From Erwinia pyri (lineage in GTDB: Bacteria > Pseudomonadota > Gammaproteobacteria > Enterobacterales > Enterobacteriaceae), in NCBI RefSeq assembly GCF_030758455.1, contig NZ_CP132353.1, positions 372,001 through 436,000 of the forward strand: 64,000 nucleotides of DNA. Direction: 5' to 3'. Positions 31,718-41,102 of this stretch are shown piece by piece. The first letter of the stretch is position 1. Each line of letters opens with the position of its first letter. The notes below the pieces were generated by a model. It saw only the letters and a program-made list of their open reading frames with translations, did not search any database and was not told the DNA's origin. Both the position numbers and the translations under genes were made by a program.

Positions 31718-31760
31718 TTGATATCGATCAATCCCCTTTTCAAATACTCCTTTATGAGTA
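31718..31760 (-). promoter_or_regulatory. nirB promoter: FNR box plus NarL/NarP 7-2-7 site
   Basis: TTGATATCGATCAA (31718-31731) is a perfect FNR box (TTGAT-N4-ATCAA). TACTCCTTTATGAGTA (31745-31760) is an inverted pair of NarL/NarP heptamers spaced by 2 bp. Their centres are 28 bp apart, the same spacing as -41.5 and -69.5 in E. coli nirB. A -10-like TATTGT (31696-31691, minus) lies where it should for an FNR site at -41.5, placing the start near 31683. This predicts anaerobic induction increased by nitrate/nitrite. Confidence 0.9.
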
Positions 31761-31909
31761 TGCTGCTGATTTGGCAATACTTTTTGTAAGTTGCGGAAAA
31801 GCAAGAACTTCAACTGAATCGAGTCAGTGGCTGTCAGGGCAGACGATCGTGCGGCGGGCAGAAGAGTGCTATGGTGATAAATAACCCCATCACCCTGAGG
31901 AGCGTTGGC

Positions 31910-33190
31910 ATGCAGAGTGTTAAGTTGAGATGGATTAATCACGTTCGTTTGCCCTGGCGCGAAGGCCTGTGGCAGATAGAGATCCGCGACGGCAAAATCG
32001 CCTCTCTTTCTCCCCAGCCGCAAAGCGAGCCCGCTGGCGATTCACTGGATGCGGAAGGCGGACTGGCTTTTCCACCTTTTATCGAGCCGCATATCCATCT
32101 TGATACCACGCAAACCGCCGGAGAACCCGCCTGGAATGAATCAGGCACGCTGTTCGAAGGGATTGAACGCTGGGCTGAGCGCAAGGCGCTGCTGAGCCAT
32201 GAGGATGTTAAGCAGCGCGCTGCCCAGACGTTGAAATGGCAGATAGCCAATGGCATCCAGCATGTTCGCACCCACGTTGATGTTTCCGATCCCACGCTGA
32301 CGGCGCTGAAGGCGATGCTGGAAGTGAAAGCGGAAATGGCGCCATGGGTGGATATTCAGCTGGTGGCTTTTCCGCAGGAGGGCATTCTCTCCTACCCGGA
32401 TGGCGAAGCGCTGTTAGAAGAGGCGCTGCAGCTGGGAGCCGATGTGGTCGGCGCTATCCCGCATTTTGAATTCACCCGGGAATACGGCGTGGAGTCGCTG
32501 CATAAGACCTTTGCGCTGGCGCAAAAATACCAGCGCATGATCGACGTGCATTGCGATGAAATTGATGATGAGCAGTCCCGCTTCGTGGAGACGGTAGCGG
32601 CGCTGGCGCTGCGGGAAAAGATGGGAGAGCGCGTTACCGCCAGCCATACTACCGCGATGCACTCCTACAACGGAGCCTACACTTCGCGCCTGTTTCGGTT
32701 ACTTAAGCTTTCCGGCATCAATTTTGTGGCCAACCCGCTGGTGAATATTCATCTTCAGGGGCGTTTCGACACTTATCCCAAGCGCCGCGGCATCACGCGG
32801 GTGAAAGAGATGCTGGAAGCGGAGATCAACGTCTGTTTCGGCCATGATGACGTGTTCGATCCCTGGTATCCACTCGGCACGGCCAATATGCTGCAGGTAC
32901 TGCATATGGGCCTGCATGTCTGCCAGCTGATGGGCTACGGTCAGATTGATGCGGGCATCAACCTCATCACCCATAACAGCGCGCGAACGCTGCAGCTGAA
33001 GGATTACGGCATCCAGACGGGCAACAGCGCCAATCTGATTATTCTCCCTGCCGATAATGGTTTTGATGCGCTTCGCCGTCAGGTGCCGGTGCGCTATTCC
33101 ATCCGTCAGGGCAGGATGATTGCCGAGACCAGGCCAGCCGATACCACCATCCATTTAACACAGAGTGAGAAAGTGGATTTCCGGCGGTAA
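31910..33190 (+). CDS. codA: Cytosine deaminase CodA
   Basis: Deaminates cytosine to uracil and ammonia in pyrimidine salvage. The start at [20 protein letters not shown] gives 426 aa and aligns end-to-end with E. coli CodA (427 aa); a GAGGAG site precedes it. Metal ligands H61 and H63 ([13 protein letters not shown]), [10 protein letters not shown] (His214 region), [14 protein letters not shown] and [11 protein letters not shown] (Asp313 region) are intact. In E. coli codA is the second gene of codBA near lac. Here it stands alone, without a codB permease, between nirB and tsgA, a position it does not have in E. coli. Confidence 0.96.
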   Translation: MQSVKLRWINHVRLPWREGLWQIEIRDGKIASLSPQPQSEPAGDSLDAEGGLAFPPFIEPHIHLDTTQTAGEPAWNESGTLFEGIERWAERKALLSHEDVKQRAAQTLKWQIANGIQHVRTHVDVSDPTLTALKAMLEVKAEMAPWVDIQLVAFPQEGILSYPDGEALLEEALQLGADVVGAIPHFEFTREYGVESLHKTFALAQKYQRMIDVHCDEIDDEQSRFVETVAALALREKMGERVTASHTTAMHSYNGAYTSRLFRLLKLSGINFVANPLVNIHLQGRFDTYPKRRGITRVKEMLEAEINVCFGHDDVFDPWYPLGTANMLQVLHMGLHVCQLMGYGQIDAGINLITHNSARTLQLKDYGIQTGNSANLIILPADNGFDALRRQVPVRYSIRQGRMIAETRPADTTIHLTQSEKVDFRR

Positions 33191-33214
33191 ATAAGATGGG
33201 ACTGGACATAAAAA

Positions 33215-33236
33215 AAAGGCCGGAGCTCCGGCCTTT
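33215..33236. terminator. Bidirectional terminator between codA and tsgA
   Basis: Perfect palindromic stem GGCCGGAGCTCCGGCC flanked by AAA on the left (within an eight-A run) and TTT on the right serves both convergent genes. Confidence 0.9.
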
Positions 33237-33257
33237 CTGTTTTTTGTCTGCTGATGA

Positions 33258-34442
33258 TTAATGCGCGGACATATGGCCTGGCAGCTTGTGCCGGCTGACA
33301 AAGCCCAGCAGCAGGCACATCACGAAGACCACGGCATAGAGGCCGTTTGCGGTAAGCAGAGCGGCATGCGCGCCACCTTTCTCCACAATCGGGCCGGTGA
33401 CCACAAAGGTCAGCATTGTGCCTACGGTGCCGCAGGTAAGGATAAAGTTCACCAGCTTCGGTGAGGCAATCTTAGTCTGCAGTGAACCCAGCGTGATGAT
33501 GGTGGTGTAGATGGCGCTGGAGAAGAAGCCCAGGGCGATCATGATCCATTTCAGCATAGAAGCATCTGTTGCGCTGACAAACCAGTACATCAGCAGCGTC
33601 GCCATCAACGCCAGCACGGTCAGAATACGCTGCGGATCGAAGAAGCGCAGAATGGCGCTGAAGGCCCACATACCAATCATGTAGGAGGTCCAGAAGTTGC
33701 CTACCAGTCCGCCAGCCTGGCTGATATCCATGCCCATGGTCTTGGTGGCGTAGAGCGGAACCCAGCCAATAAAGCCCAGCTGGCCAAGAATATAGCAGAG
33801 TGCAGCGATGGCGAGGAACAGCACGCCCAGACCCCATTTCTCTTTCTCGCCCTGGGGCTGATTAGGGGCTTTCTTGCCGAGTACCGGGAATTCAAAGCAG
33901 AGTGCGAGTACGAAAATAGCCACATAGATCACGCCAATGCAGGCATAAACCCAGTACCACGGCAGCGAGCGCGCCAGGATTGCCGCAGCAATAATCGGGA
34001 ATATGGTGCCGGCCATGCTGAAGAAGGAGTCCGTGAACAGCAGGCGTGACCCGCGCTGACGTCCTTCATACAGGTGAGTGATCAGGAAGGTACCGATCGA
34101 CATGGTAATGCCGCTGACCACGCCAAGCACAAACATGCACAGCGAGAAAACGCTCAGGCTGTGGCTGGTCATCAGCCCCAGTACCGCCAGCACCATCAGC
34201 ACAAAGCCGAAGATCAGCTGACGCTTCAGCGGAATAATTTCCATCAGCCAGGCGTTCAGAAAGACCGCAACAAGAATACCGGCGTTCAGGAAGGTAAAGG
34301 TGTTACTCATCTGGGCGACGGGTAACTGAAAATAATCAGCAATATTTTCCAGCACCATCCCGGTCACAATAACCACTGCGCCTGTGAGTGCGTAAGAGAA
34401 GAAACTGATCCAGGTAAGCCCGATGCGATCGCGATTAGTCAT
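33258..34442 (-). CDS. tsgA: Major facilitator superfamily transporter TsgA (YhfC)
   Basis: The 394-aa protein has about 12 membrane segments and matches enteric TsgA in length and sequence; the solute is unknown. Visible features are the N-terminal [21 protein letters not shown], a central cytoplasmic loop with [12 protein letters not shown] (about residue 200), and a C-terminal [12 protein letters not shown]. Upstream lie CRP-like and PurR-like sites shared with divergent ppiA. The PurR-like box and the neighbouring cytosine deaminase make a nucleobase- or nucleoside-related substrate worth testing, but that is inference. Confidence 0.93.
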   Translation of the reverse strand: MTNRDRIGLTWISFFSYALTGAVVIVTGMVLENIADYFQLPVAQMSNTFTFLNAGILVAVFLNAWLMEIIPLKRQLIFGFVLMVLAVLGLMTSHSLSVFSLCMFVLGVVSGITMSIGTFLITHLYEGRQRGSRLLFTDSFFSMAGTIFPIIAAAILARSLPWYWVYACIGVIYVAIFVLALCFEFPVLGKKAPNQPQGEKEKWGLGVLFLAIAALCYILGQLGFIGWVPLYATKTMGMDISQAGGLVGNFWTSYMIGMWAFSAILRFFDPQRILTVLALMATLLMYWFVSATDASMLKWIMIALGFFSSAIYTTIITLGSLQTKIASPKLVNFILTCGTVGTMLTFVVTGPIVEKGGAHAALLTANGLYAVVFVMCLLLGFVSRHKLPGHMSAH

Positions 34443-34568
34443 AAGTTGGAAACCTGTGGGTCAAAGGGAGCGTGGCGCGGGTCGTCCACGGTATGCAGCG
34501 GAAGTGTAGCGAGAATCGTGATCGGCTTAAATAAATAATGAAACATTTGTTTTCAAATACATGAATTT

Positions 34569-34584
34569 CGTGACTGAAGTCACT
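34569..34584. promoter_or_regulatory. CRP-like site between tsgA and ppiA
   Basis: CGTGA-CTGAAG-TCACT matches TGTGA-N6-TCACA at 8 of 10 conserved bases and is a near-perfect palindrome. A TAAATT -10-like box at 34628-34633 would place it near -63 relative to a ppiA start, a class I position. CRP control of ppiA is known in E. coli. Confidence 0.7.
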
Positions 34585-34596
34585 GTTTTGGCTGCT

Positions 34597-34612
34597 TCGC
34601 AAGCGTTTGCCT
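34597..34612. promoter_or_regulatory. PurR-like operator between tsgA and ppiA
   Basis: TCGCAAGCGTTTGCCT fits the PurR consensus ANGCAANCGNTTNCNT at 11 of 12 fixed positions, including the central GCAAnCGnTT. It lies 155 bp upstream of tsgA and 100 bp upstream of ppiA. Confidence 0.6.
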
Positions 34613-34712
34613 GGCGACGTTCGCGAGTAAATTAAAGTAAAACGCTGGCGCCGTGATAAGCGCCTCTTTACAATCATTTTTTTGGCCTGTCGCCCTTCGT
34701 AAGGAATCTTTT

Positions 34713-35285
34713 ATGTTTAAACGTACTCTGACTGCGGTAGCCGCCGTGCTTGCGCTCTCCACGCTCTCCGTTTCTACCTTTGCCGCTAAGGGAGATACGC
34801 ATGTGCTGCTGACCACTTCAGCCGGTAATATTGAGCTGGAACTCAATAATCAAAAAGCCCCCATCTCAACAAAAAACTTTGTCGACTATGTGAACAGCGG
34901 TTTTTATAACAACACCACGTTCCATCGCGTCATTCCTGGCTTTATGGTACAGGGCGGCGGTTTCACCGCGGATATGCAGCAGAAGCCGACCAACGCACCT
35001 ATTAAAAATGAAGCTGACAACGGTTTGCTGAACAAACGCGGCACCATCTCAATGGCCCGTACCTCCGACAAAGATAGCGCTACCAGCCAGTTCTTTATTA
35101 ACGTGGCAGACAACGCCTTCCTCGATCACGGCCAGCGTGATTTTGGCTACGCCGTTTTTGGCAAAGTGGTGAAAGGTCAGGATGTAGCCGATAAAATTTC
35201 TCAGGTTCAGGCGCAGAACGTAGGCCCTTATCAGAACGTCCCGGTTAAGCCGGTGGTGATCCTTTCCGCAAAAGTGCTTCCTTAA
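34713..35285 (+). CDS. ppiA: Periplasmic peptidyl-prolyl cis-trans isomerase A (cyclophilin)
   Basis: Catalyses prolyl isomerisation during folding of exported proteins. The start at [19 protein letters not shown] gives 190 aa, equal to E. coli PpiA, with a signal peptide cleaved near AFA/AKGD-type sequence at residues 22-25. The cyclophilin core shows [16 protein letters not shown] and [13 protein letters not shown]. It is divergent from tsgA. Confidence 0.97.
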   Translation: MFKRTLTAVAAVLALSTLSVSTFAAKGDTHVLLTTSAGNIELELNNQKAPISTKNFVDYVNSGFYNNTTFHRVIPGFMVQGGGFTADMQQKPTNAPIKNEADNGLLNKRGTISMARTSDKDSATSQFFINVADNAFLDHGQRDFGYAVFGKVVKGQDVADKISQVQAQNVGPYQNVPVKPVVILSAKVLP

Positions 35286-35295
35286 TCTCCCGTTG

Positions 35296-35360
35296 GGTGA
35301 TTGCTGCTTATAATTAGTGCGAGTTACGCGGTCATCAGGCCGCGCCACGCAGCAATCACC
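35296..35360 (+). promoter_or_regulatory. Inverted repeat enclosing a TATAAT, upstream of fic
   Basis: GGTGATTGCTGC (35296-35307) and GCAGCAATCACC (35349-35360) are perfect 12-bp inverted repeats 41 bp apart. Just inside the left arm is a perfect TATAAT (35309-35314); further in, CGCGG and CCGCG form a second stem. The right arm ends 7 bp before the ribosome-binding site of fic. It may be promoter plus leader of fic, an operator, or the ppiA 3' end structure; no good -35 box was found. Confidence 0.5.
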
Positions 35361-35377
35361 TGGTTTTGGGAGACCGC

Positions 35378-35938
35378 ATGACAAAAAAAATCACAGAAAA
35401 ACAGAAGCTCACCCTGTGGCAACAGCGGCAGGAAGCTAACTTCTACGCCAGCTTTCTGCTTGGCGGCACGCCGCTTCAGCCCGGCCCTGAACATCCAGGG
35501 CTGCCGCATTTGCAGGCGCTTCACTATGCGCTTTTTCAGGACGTTTTAGAGGACGCTGGCGAGCTGCGTCAGGTTGATATTCAGCTTGGCGATACGCCCT
35601 GCTGCCATTTTGAATATATCGAAAAAGAGGGGAACGCGCTGATGCAGGCGCTGGAGGATGAAAACGGCCTGGCCGATCTGCCTCTTGCGCTGCTGACAGA
35701 GCGTCTCGCCTGGTACTACTGTGAACTCACGGTCCTGCATCCTTTTCTGAAAGGCAACGGACGCGCTCAGCGCATGCTGTTTGAACAGATTGTTATCCAC
35801 GCCGGTTTTGATATTCAGTGGGCGAAAATTGATGCGGAAAGCTGGCGGGCCGCTAATCAGGCGAGCCTGGAGGGCGATCTCAGCTTACTGACGGCGGCTT
35901 TCGGCAAAGTGGTAAGCGAGCGGCAGGAAAGCGCGTAG
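35378..35938 (+). CDS. fic: Fic-domain protein with fused YhfG-like antitoxin N-terminus, probably inactive
   Basis: Fic proteins transfer AMP (or other moieties) to target proteins; in E. coli fic is preceded by the small antitoxin gene yhfG. Here one 186-aa frame begins with KKITEKQKLTLWQQ...NFYASFLLGG (residues 3-30), which resembles the whole first half of YhfG as I recall it (KKLTDKQKSRLWE...NFQASRRLEG). From GLPHL at residue 41 it runs into the Fic core: DVLEDAGELRQVDI, the flap region GDTPCCHFEYIEKEGNAL, and HPFLKGNGRAQR at 121-132. About 50 N-terminal residues of normal Fic and the second half of YhfG are missing. The inhibitory (S/T)xxxE(G/N) motif reads S25-F-L-L-G29-G30, lacking Glu. 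The catalytic HxFx(D/E)GNGRxxR has Lys125 at the acidic position. GGGAG 5 nt before ATG 35378 supports the start. pabA follows 33 bp downstream. Confidence 0.85.
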   Translation: MTKKITEKQKLTLWQQRQEANFYASFLLGGTPLQPGPEHPGLPHLQALHYALFQDVLEDAGELRQVDIQLGDTPCCHFEYIEKEGNALMQALEDENGLADLPLALLTERLAWYYCELTVLHPFLKGNGRAQRMLFEQIVIHAGFDIQWAKIDAESWRAANQASLEGDLSLLTAAFGKVVSERQESA

Positions 35939-35971
35939 AATAGCGCCGTCCTGAACCTGCCCGGAGCTGCC

Positions 35972-36547
35972 ATGCTACTGCTGATTGATAACTACGACTC
36001 TTTTACCTGGAACCTCTACCAGTATTTTTGCGAGCTGGGCGCAGAGGTTCAGGTTCACCGAAATGATGAGATCTCGTTAGAGCAGATAGCCTCCCTGCAC
36101 CCTGAGCGGCTGGTGATTTCACCCGGCCCCTGTACGCCCGACGACGCAGGGATTTCACTGTCGGCAATCCGCCAATTTGCCGGCAAGCTACCCATTCTGG
36201 GCGTTTGTCTTGGACATCAGGCCATCGCCCAGGCTTTTGGTGGCCGTGTGATCCGGGCGCGGCAGGTGATGCATGGCAAAGTCTCGGCTATTGAACATAA
36301 CGAGGGCGGCGTGTTTGCCGGGCTTAATCATCCGCTGAACGTGACGCGCTATCACTCGTTAATTGTCGAATCCCACTCGTTGCCGCCAGAGTTTGAGGTA
36401 ACAGCCTGGACGCTTTGCGACGGTAAGCCCGATGAAATCATGGGGTTCCGTCACCGCTCTTTGCCGCTGGAAGGGGTGCAGTTTCATCCTGAAAGCATTC
36501 TCAGCGAGCAGGGGCATCAGCTGCTGCGCAATTTCCTGAAAGCGTGA
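35972..36547 (+). CDS. pabA: Aminodeoxychorismate synthase, glutamine amidotransferase component
   Basis: Supplies ammonia to PabB for 4-aminobenzoate (folate) synthesis. The 191-aa class I amidotransferase has the oxyanion region [12 protein letters not shown], nucleophile C79 in GVCLGHQ, and the His/Glu pair in [13 protein letters not shown] near residue 168. It follows fic, as in E. coli, and precedes argD. Confidence 0.97.
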   Translation: MLLLIDNYDSFTWNLYQYFCELGAEVQVHRNDEISLEQIASLHPERLVISPGPCTPDDAGISLSAIRQFAGKLPILGVCLGHQAIAQAFGGRVIRARQVMHGKVSAIEHNEGGVFAGLNHPLNVTRYHSLIVESHSLPPEFEVTAWTLCDGKPDEIMGFRHRSLPLEGVQFHPESILSEQGHQLLRNFLKA

Positions 36548-36561
36548 AATAATTGCTTTTG

Positions 36562-36600
36562 AGTGATTTTTTATGCATATTTTATGATTATAATTTCACT
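36562..36600 (+). promoter_or_regulatory. ArgR operator (two ARG boxes) at argD promoter
   Basis: AGTGATTTTTTATGCATA (36562-36579) and TATGATTATAATTTCACT (36583-36600) each match the 18-bp ARG box WNTGAATWWWWATTCANW with two mismatches, and are separated by 3 bp, the standard spacing for one ArgR hexamer. A TTGAGT-N18-TATGAT promoter (36559-36588) overlaps the boxes. This predicts arginine repression of argD. Confidence 0.85.
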
Positions 36601-36630
36601 CTCCTGTAACAGAATAAAACGATGAGGTAG

Positions 36631-37851
<1,221 letters not shown>

Positions 37852-37860
37852 CAGGCCACA

Positions 37861-37883
37861 GGGAGCTGTCCTGTGCAGCTCCC
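37861..37883 (+). terminator. Hairpin after argD
   Basis: GGGAGCTG pairs with CAGCTCCC around TCCTGTG, 9 bp after the argD stop. There is no T run, so termination may be weak or factor-assisted. Confidence 0.5.
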
Positions 37884-37888
37884 CCGCG

Positions 37889-38041
37889 CACTTCCCCGGA
37901 AATACTTTACCAGTAAAGTGCCTTTTCCAATGTCATCACTCTGGCGCTTCTCCAGAAACCCTTTACCAGCAGAGCCATCTTCTCAACATCAGTACCCTGA
38001 CACTTCCCCGAAGACAGCTCACCCTCAGGAGGATCTCTTCA
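37889..38041. repeat. Degenerate tandem repeat with 56-bp period
   Basis: 37889-37944 and 37945-38000 are adjacent 56-bp segments with 36 of 56 positions identical by hand alignment, sharing the core CTTTACCAG. A third partial copy starts exactly at 38001 (first 10 bases identical to copy 1: CACTTCCCCG) and decays into the 3' end of yhfK. Function unknown. Confidence 0.6.
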
Positions 38042-40103
38042 GCTTGCGTATCAGCCAGCGGCCGTGATGCGGGCGGGCACTCCATGCCAGCGAGGAGATG
38101 GTGTGCATCACGCTCAGATGCCCCAGAATACGTTTTACGTGCCTTTCCAGAATAGTGGTCGGCCCCTGACTCAGCTCGACCTGAGAATCCATCACGTTGG
38201 TTTCTGAGCCTGGCCCGTCATATTCCAGACGCTGCTGACAGCGCTGCAGCGCCACCTCACAATCCTGCAAATAGCGTTCTGCCAGCGAAGAGGTCAGCAT
38301 CGTATGCTCGCGCGCCAGTATGGTCATGGCGTTAATGTGCTCCACGATAAACTGGCTGTGCGTCACCCAGAGTTTCATATCGGAAAGATAGCGCGAATCG
38401 AATCCCGGCTCCTGCATCGCCTGATTCAGCGAGTTAAACAGGGCGTTATGCGCCTGATTCACCCGCATACGCTGATAAGCCAGCTTCACCGGATCCTGCT
38501 CATTGCCCAGCAGCATCTGCAGCGCATCCTGGTAGGTTTCAAGCGCATCGTGCGCATTCTGCCGCAGCAGGCCGCTTTGCCACTGTGGCCAGAGCCAGAT
38601 CATGCCGCCGAAAGCGATCAGGCAGCCCATCAGCGTATCCAGCAGGCGGGGCAGCAGGAAGTCCGCGCCGTTAAGCGACAGCAGCTGAAGAGACCAGACC
38701 GCGGTTACCGTGAAACCAATCATCGCAAAGCCATAGAATTTGCGGATAAACAGATAGCTGATAAGCGTAATCGCCAGCATCACCAACAGCACCACAGATT
38801 CCGGCGCCTGAAGACGCAGCGTGATGGCGGCGATAATCAGTCCCGCCAGCGTGCCAAGCGCACGGTGCTGGATCCGCACGCGGGTGGCGCTGTAGCCGTT
38901 CTGGCTGACAAACATCACCGTCATCAGGATCCAGTAAGGCTTGGGCAAATTAAAGAACAGCGCCAGCGAGCTGGCAAAAGTCAGCATCACTGCAAAGCGC
39001 GAGGCGGTGCGCAGCGCGGCGGATTTCAGCGACAGATAGCTTCTGATAGCAGGTAACAGTGGCTGACGGCGCTGGCGGTCCGCCATCAAATCCCGCTGAT
39101 ACAACGGCCTCTGGGTACGTAAAACCCGGCCGATGCGGCTGAAATGATAATAACAAAAGGTGCCCACCGGATTGTCCGGGTGCTGTCGGGAGATCTTCTC
39201 CAGCGCCTGTAGCTGTTTATCCATCGTGAAGCGTTCAGGCAGCTTGTGATAGAGAATATCGTCAGCCAGTACGCGAAGCCGGGCGGCGATGGTCTGCGCA
39301 TTCCAGCGGATTACCGCTTCAGCATGGCTCTGCTCTACCAGCTTTTGCACCTCTTCAGGCTGATGCAGGCTGACCGAAATATGCTCCTGCAGATCCAGCG
39401 CTACCTGGAACGCCCGGGTCAGGCGTTTGTGATGGTTGTAGCGGGTGGCGGAGAGCATATGCATCTGCTGGTAGCAGGTAGTGATCAGATCGACCGCTTT
39501 CTGTTGCCGGGCCAGCAGCGGCGGCAGCGCCTTTTCCGGATCCGTCAGCCTGGTCAGCAGGGTGTATTTGGCTTCGCAGTAGCCCGCCAGCTCGCGGTAG
39601 AGCAGGCTGAGCGTTTCCCGCATCGGCTGCTCTTTCCACAGCCAGAACCAGAACCAGTTAAAGACGCCGTACCAGATGGTGCCCAGCACGTAGAGCATTG
39701 GCGGTTCCCATATTGGCATCCGGCCAGCCAGGCTGAGGGTAAAAATAGCGGCGATCAGCGAGCCGGGCAGCAGCCGGCCATGCAGCGGGCTGATCTCGCC
39801 GGTGATGCCCAGCAGCATCGTCATGGTGAACAGGATGAGGGGTAAAGGCACCGCCTTTCCGCCCAGATACTGGATCAGAAAACTGCTGAAAGCGAACAGC
39901 GTTCCGCCGATGAGCAGGCGCTTGAAGAAACGTTTGTGGGGAGTATCAAGACCGGCGATGTTGCAACAGGCAGGCACTAAAGAGAAGAGCAGGCCCCGTT
40001 GCAGGTCACCCAGCAGCCAGCCGACAGCCACCGGTAAGCAGAGCACCAGCGTCTGGCGCAGCGCGTAGTTCACTTCAGGGTGATAGATCAGTCGACGCCA
40101 CAT
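38025..40103 (-). CDS. yhfK: YhfK, FusC/YccS-like inner-membrane protein
   Basis: The 692-aa protein starts at MWRRLIYHPEVNYALRQT, matching E. coli YhfK (696 aa); a longer frame with a TTG start would lie in the crp terminator. It has two blocks of membrane segments (about residues 15-150 and 375-500), separated and followed by cytoplasmic helical domains, as in FusC/YccS proteins related to aromatic acid exporters. Conserved segments include LVPACCNIAGLDTPHKRFFKR and IAFGGMIWLWPQWQSGLLR. No substrate is established. It follows crp on the same strand and is convergent with argD. Confidence 0.93.
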   Translation of the reverse strand: MWRRLIYHPEVNYALRQTLVLCLPVAVGWLLGDLQRGLLFSLVPACCNIAGLDTPHKRFFKRLLIGGTLFAFSSFLIQYLGGKAVPLPLILFTMTMLLGITGEISPLHGRLLPGSLIAAIFTLSLAGRMPIWEPPMLYVLGTIWYGVFNWFWFWLWKEQPMRETLSLLYRELAGYCEAKYTLLTRLTDPEKALPPLLARQQKAVDLITTCYQQMHMLSATRYNHHKRLTRAFQVALDLQEHISVSLHQPEEVQKLVEQSHAEAVIRWNAQTIAARLRVLADDILYHKLPERFTMDKQLQALEKISRQHPDNPVGTFCYYHFSRIGRVLRTQRPLYQRDLMADRQRRQPLLPAIRSYLSLKSAALRTASRFAVMLTFASSLALFFNLPKPYWILMTVMFVSQNGYSATRVRIQHRALGTLAGLIIAAITLRLQAPESVVLLVMLAITLISYLFIRKFYGFAMIGFTVTAVWSLQLLSLNGADFLLPRLLDTLMGCLIAFGGMIWLWPQWQSGLLRQNAHDALETYQDALQMLLGNEQDPVKLAYQRMRVNQAHNALFNSLNQAMQEPGFDSRYLSDMKLWVTHSQFIVEHINAMTILAREHTMLTSSLAERYLQDCEVALQRCQQRLEYDGPGSETNVMDSQVELSQGPTTILERHVKRILGHLSVMHTISSLAWSARPHHGRWLIRKLKRSS

Positions 40104-40118
40104 CACTCCGTACCAAAT

Positions 40119-40146
40119 AAAAAGGCGCAACAGAGGCTGTTGCGCC
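40119..40146 (-). terminator. crp terminator
   Basis: On the minus strand GGCGCAACAG and CTGTTGCGCC form a perfect 10-bp stem with a 3-nt loop, followed by TTTTTATTT. It separates crp from yhfK. Confidence 0.92.
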
Positions 40147-40161
40147 GTGGATCAGAGCCGA

Positions 40162-40794
40162 TCAGCGTGTGCCATAGACAACGATGGTTTTACCGTGTGC
40201 CGAGATCAGGTTTTGATCTTCCAGCATTTTCAGAATACGGCCTACCGTTTCGCGTGAGCAGCCAACAATCTGCCCAATTTCCTGACGGGTGATTTTGATC
40301 TGCATCCCGTCCGGGTGCGTCATAGCGTCGGGTTGCTTCGCCAGATTCAGCAGAGTTTGCGCAATGCGACCTGTCACATCAAGGAAAGCTAAATTGCCCA
40401 CTTTCTCTGAGGTAACCTGAAGACGACTGGCCATCTGTGCCGAGAGGCGCATCAGGATGTCAGGATTGACCTGAATAAGCTGACGGAATTTTTTATAGGA
40501 GATTTCAGCCACTTCACAGGCTGTTTTCGCACGTACCCACGCGCTACGCTCCTGACCTTCTTCAAACAGGCCAAGTTCGCCAATGAAGTCACCCTGGTTG
40601 AGGTAAGAGAGGATCATCTCTTTGCCTTCTTCATCCTTGATAAGCACCGCTACTGCGCCTTTGACGATGTAGTAGAGGGTTTCTGCCTTTTCACCCTGAT
40701 GAATCAGCGTGCTCTTGGATGGATACTTATGAATATGGCAATGTGACAGGAACCATTCAAGTGTCGGGTCTGTTTGCGGTTTGCCGAGAACCAT
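40162..40794 (-). CDS. crp: Cyclic AMP receptor protein
   Basis: Global regulator of carbon catabolism. The 210-aa protein has the cAMP-binding barrel with [20 protein letters not shown] (Arg/Ser contacts), the C-helix around [20 protein letters not shown], and the C-terminal helix-turn-helix [21 protein letters not shown]. The sequence is practically that of E. coli CRP. Divergent yhfA lies 308 bp away. Confidence 0.99.
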   Translation of the reverse strand: MVLGKPQTDPTLEWFLSHCHIHKYPSKSTLIHQGEKAETLYYIVKGAVAVLIKDEEGKEMILSYLNQGDFIGELGLFEEGQERSAWVRAKTACEVAEISYKKFRQLIQVNPDILMRLSAQMASRLQVTSEKVGNLAFLDVTGRIAQTLLNLAKQPDAMTHPDGMQIKITRQEIGQIVGCSRETVGRILKMLEDQNLISAHGKTIVVYGTR

Positions 40795-41102
40795 TCGCTG
40801 TTATCCTCTGTTGTCATCGTGCCTAAATACAGGGGCAGAGTTCCCTGTCAGGCGTTGAAATAATCAAGCGTTTCCCATCAGGAAATGTATTCGGGCCTCT
40901 GTGAAAAGCCTGGCTCGTTATGTTGTCCCGTTTCGTCGTGCTTGTAGAGTACTGACGAAAATATTACAGCTTTGTTTGTAGCACAGCTTTCAACGAGTGT
41001 CTTCTGTTGTCTCGCTTCAGCATAGTGGGAAAACTGCCGCATTGCCGTTTTTCAGGCTAAAGCGTAATCTGAAGTTAACTAAATGAATTAGAGGAATTTG
41101 TT
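40795..41102. promoter_or_regulatory. 308-bp crp/yhfA divergent control region
   Basis: Holds the promoters for crp (minus) and yhfA (plus). TGTGA half-sites occur (for example near 40900) but no complete CRP palindrome could be identified, so autoregulation cannot be shown here. No small gene recognised. Confidence 0.4.
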
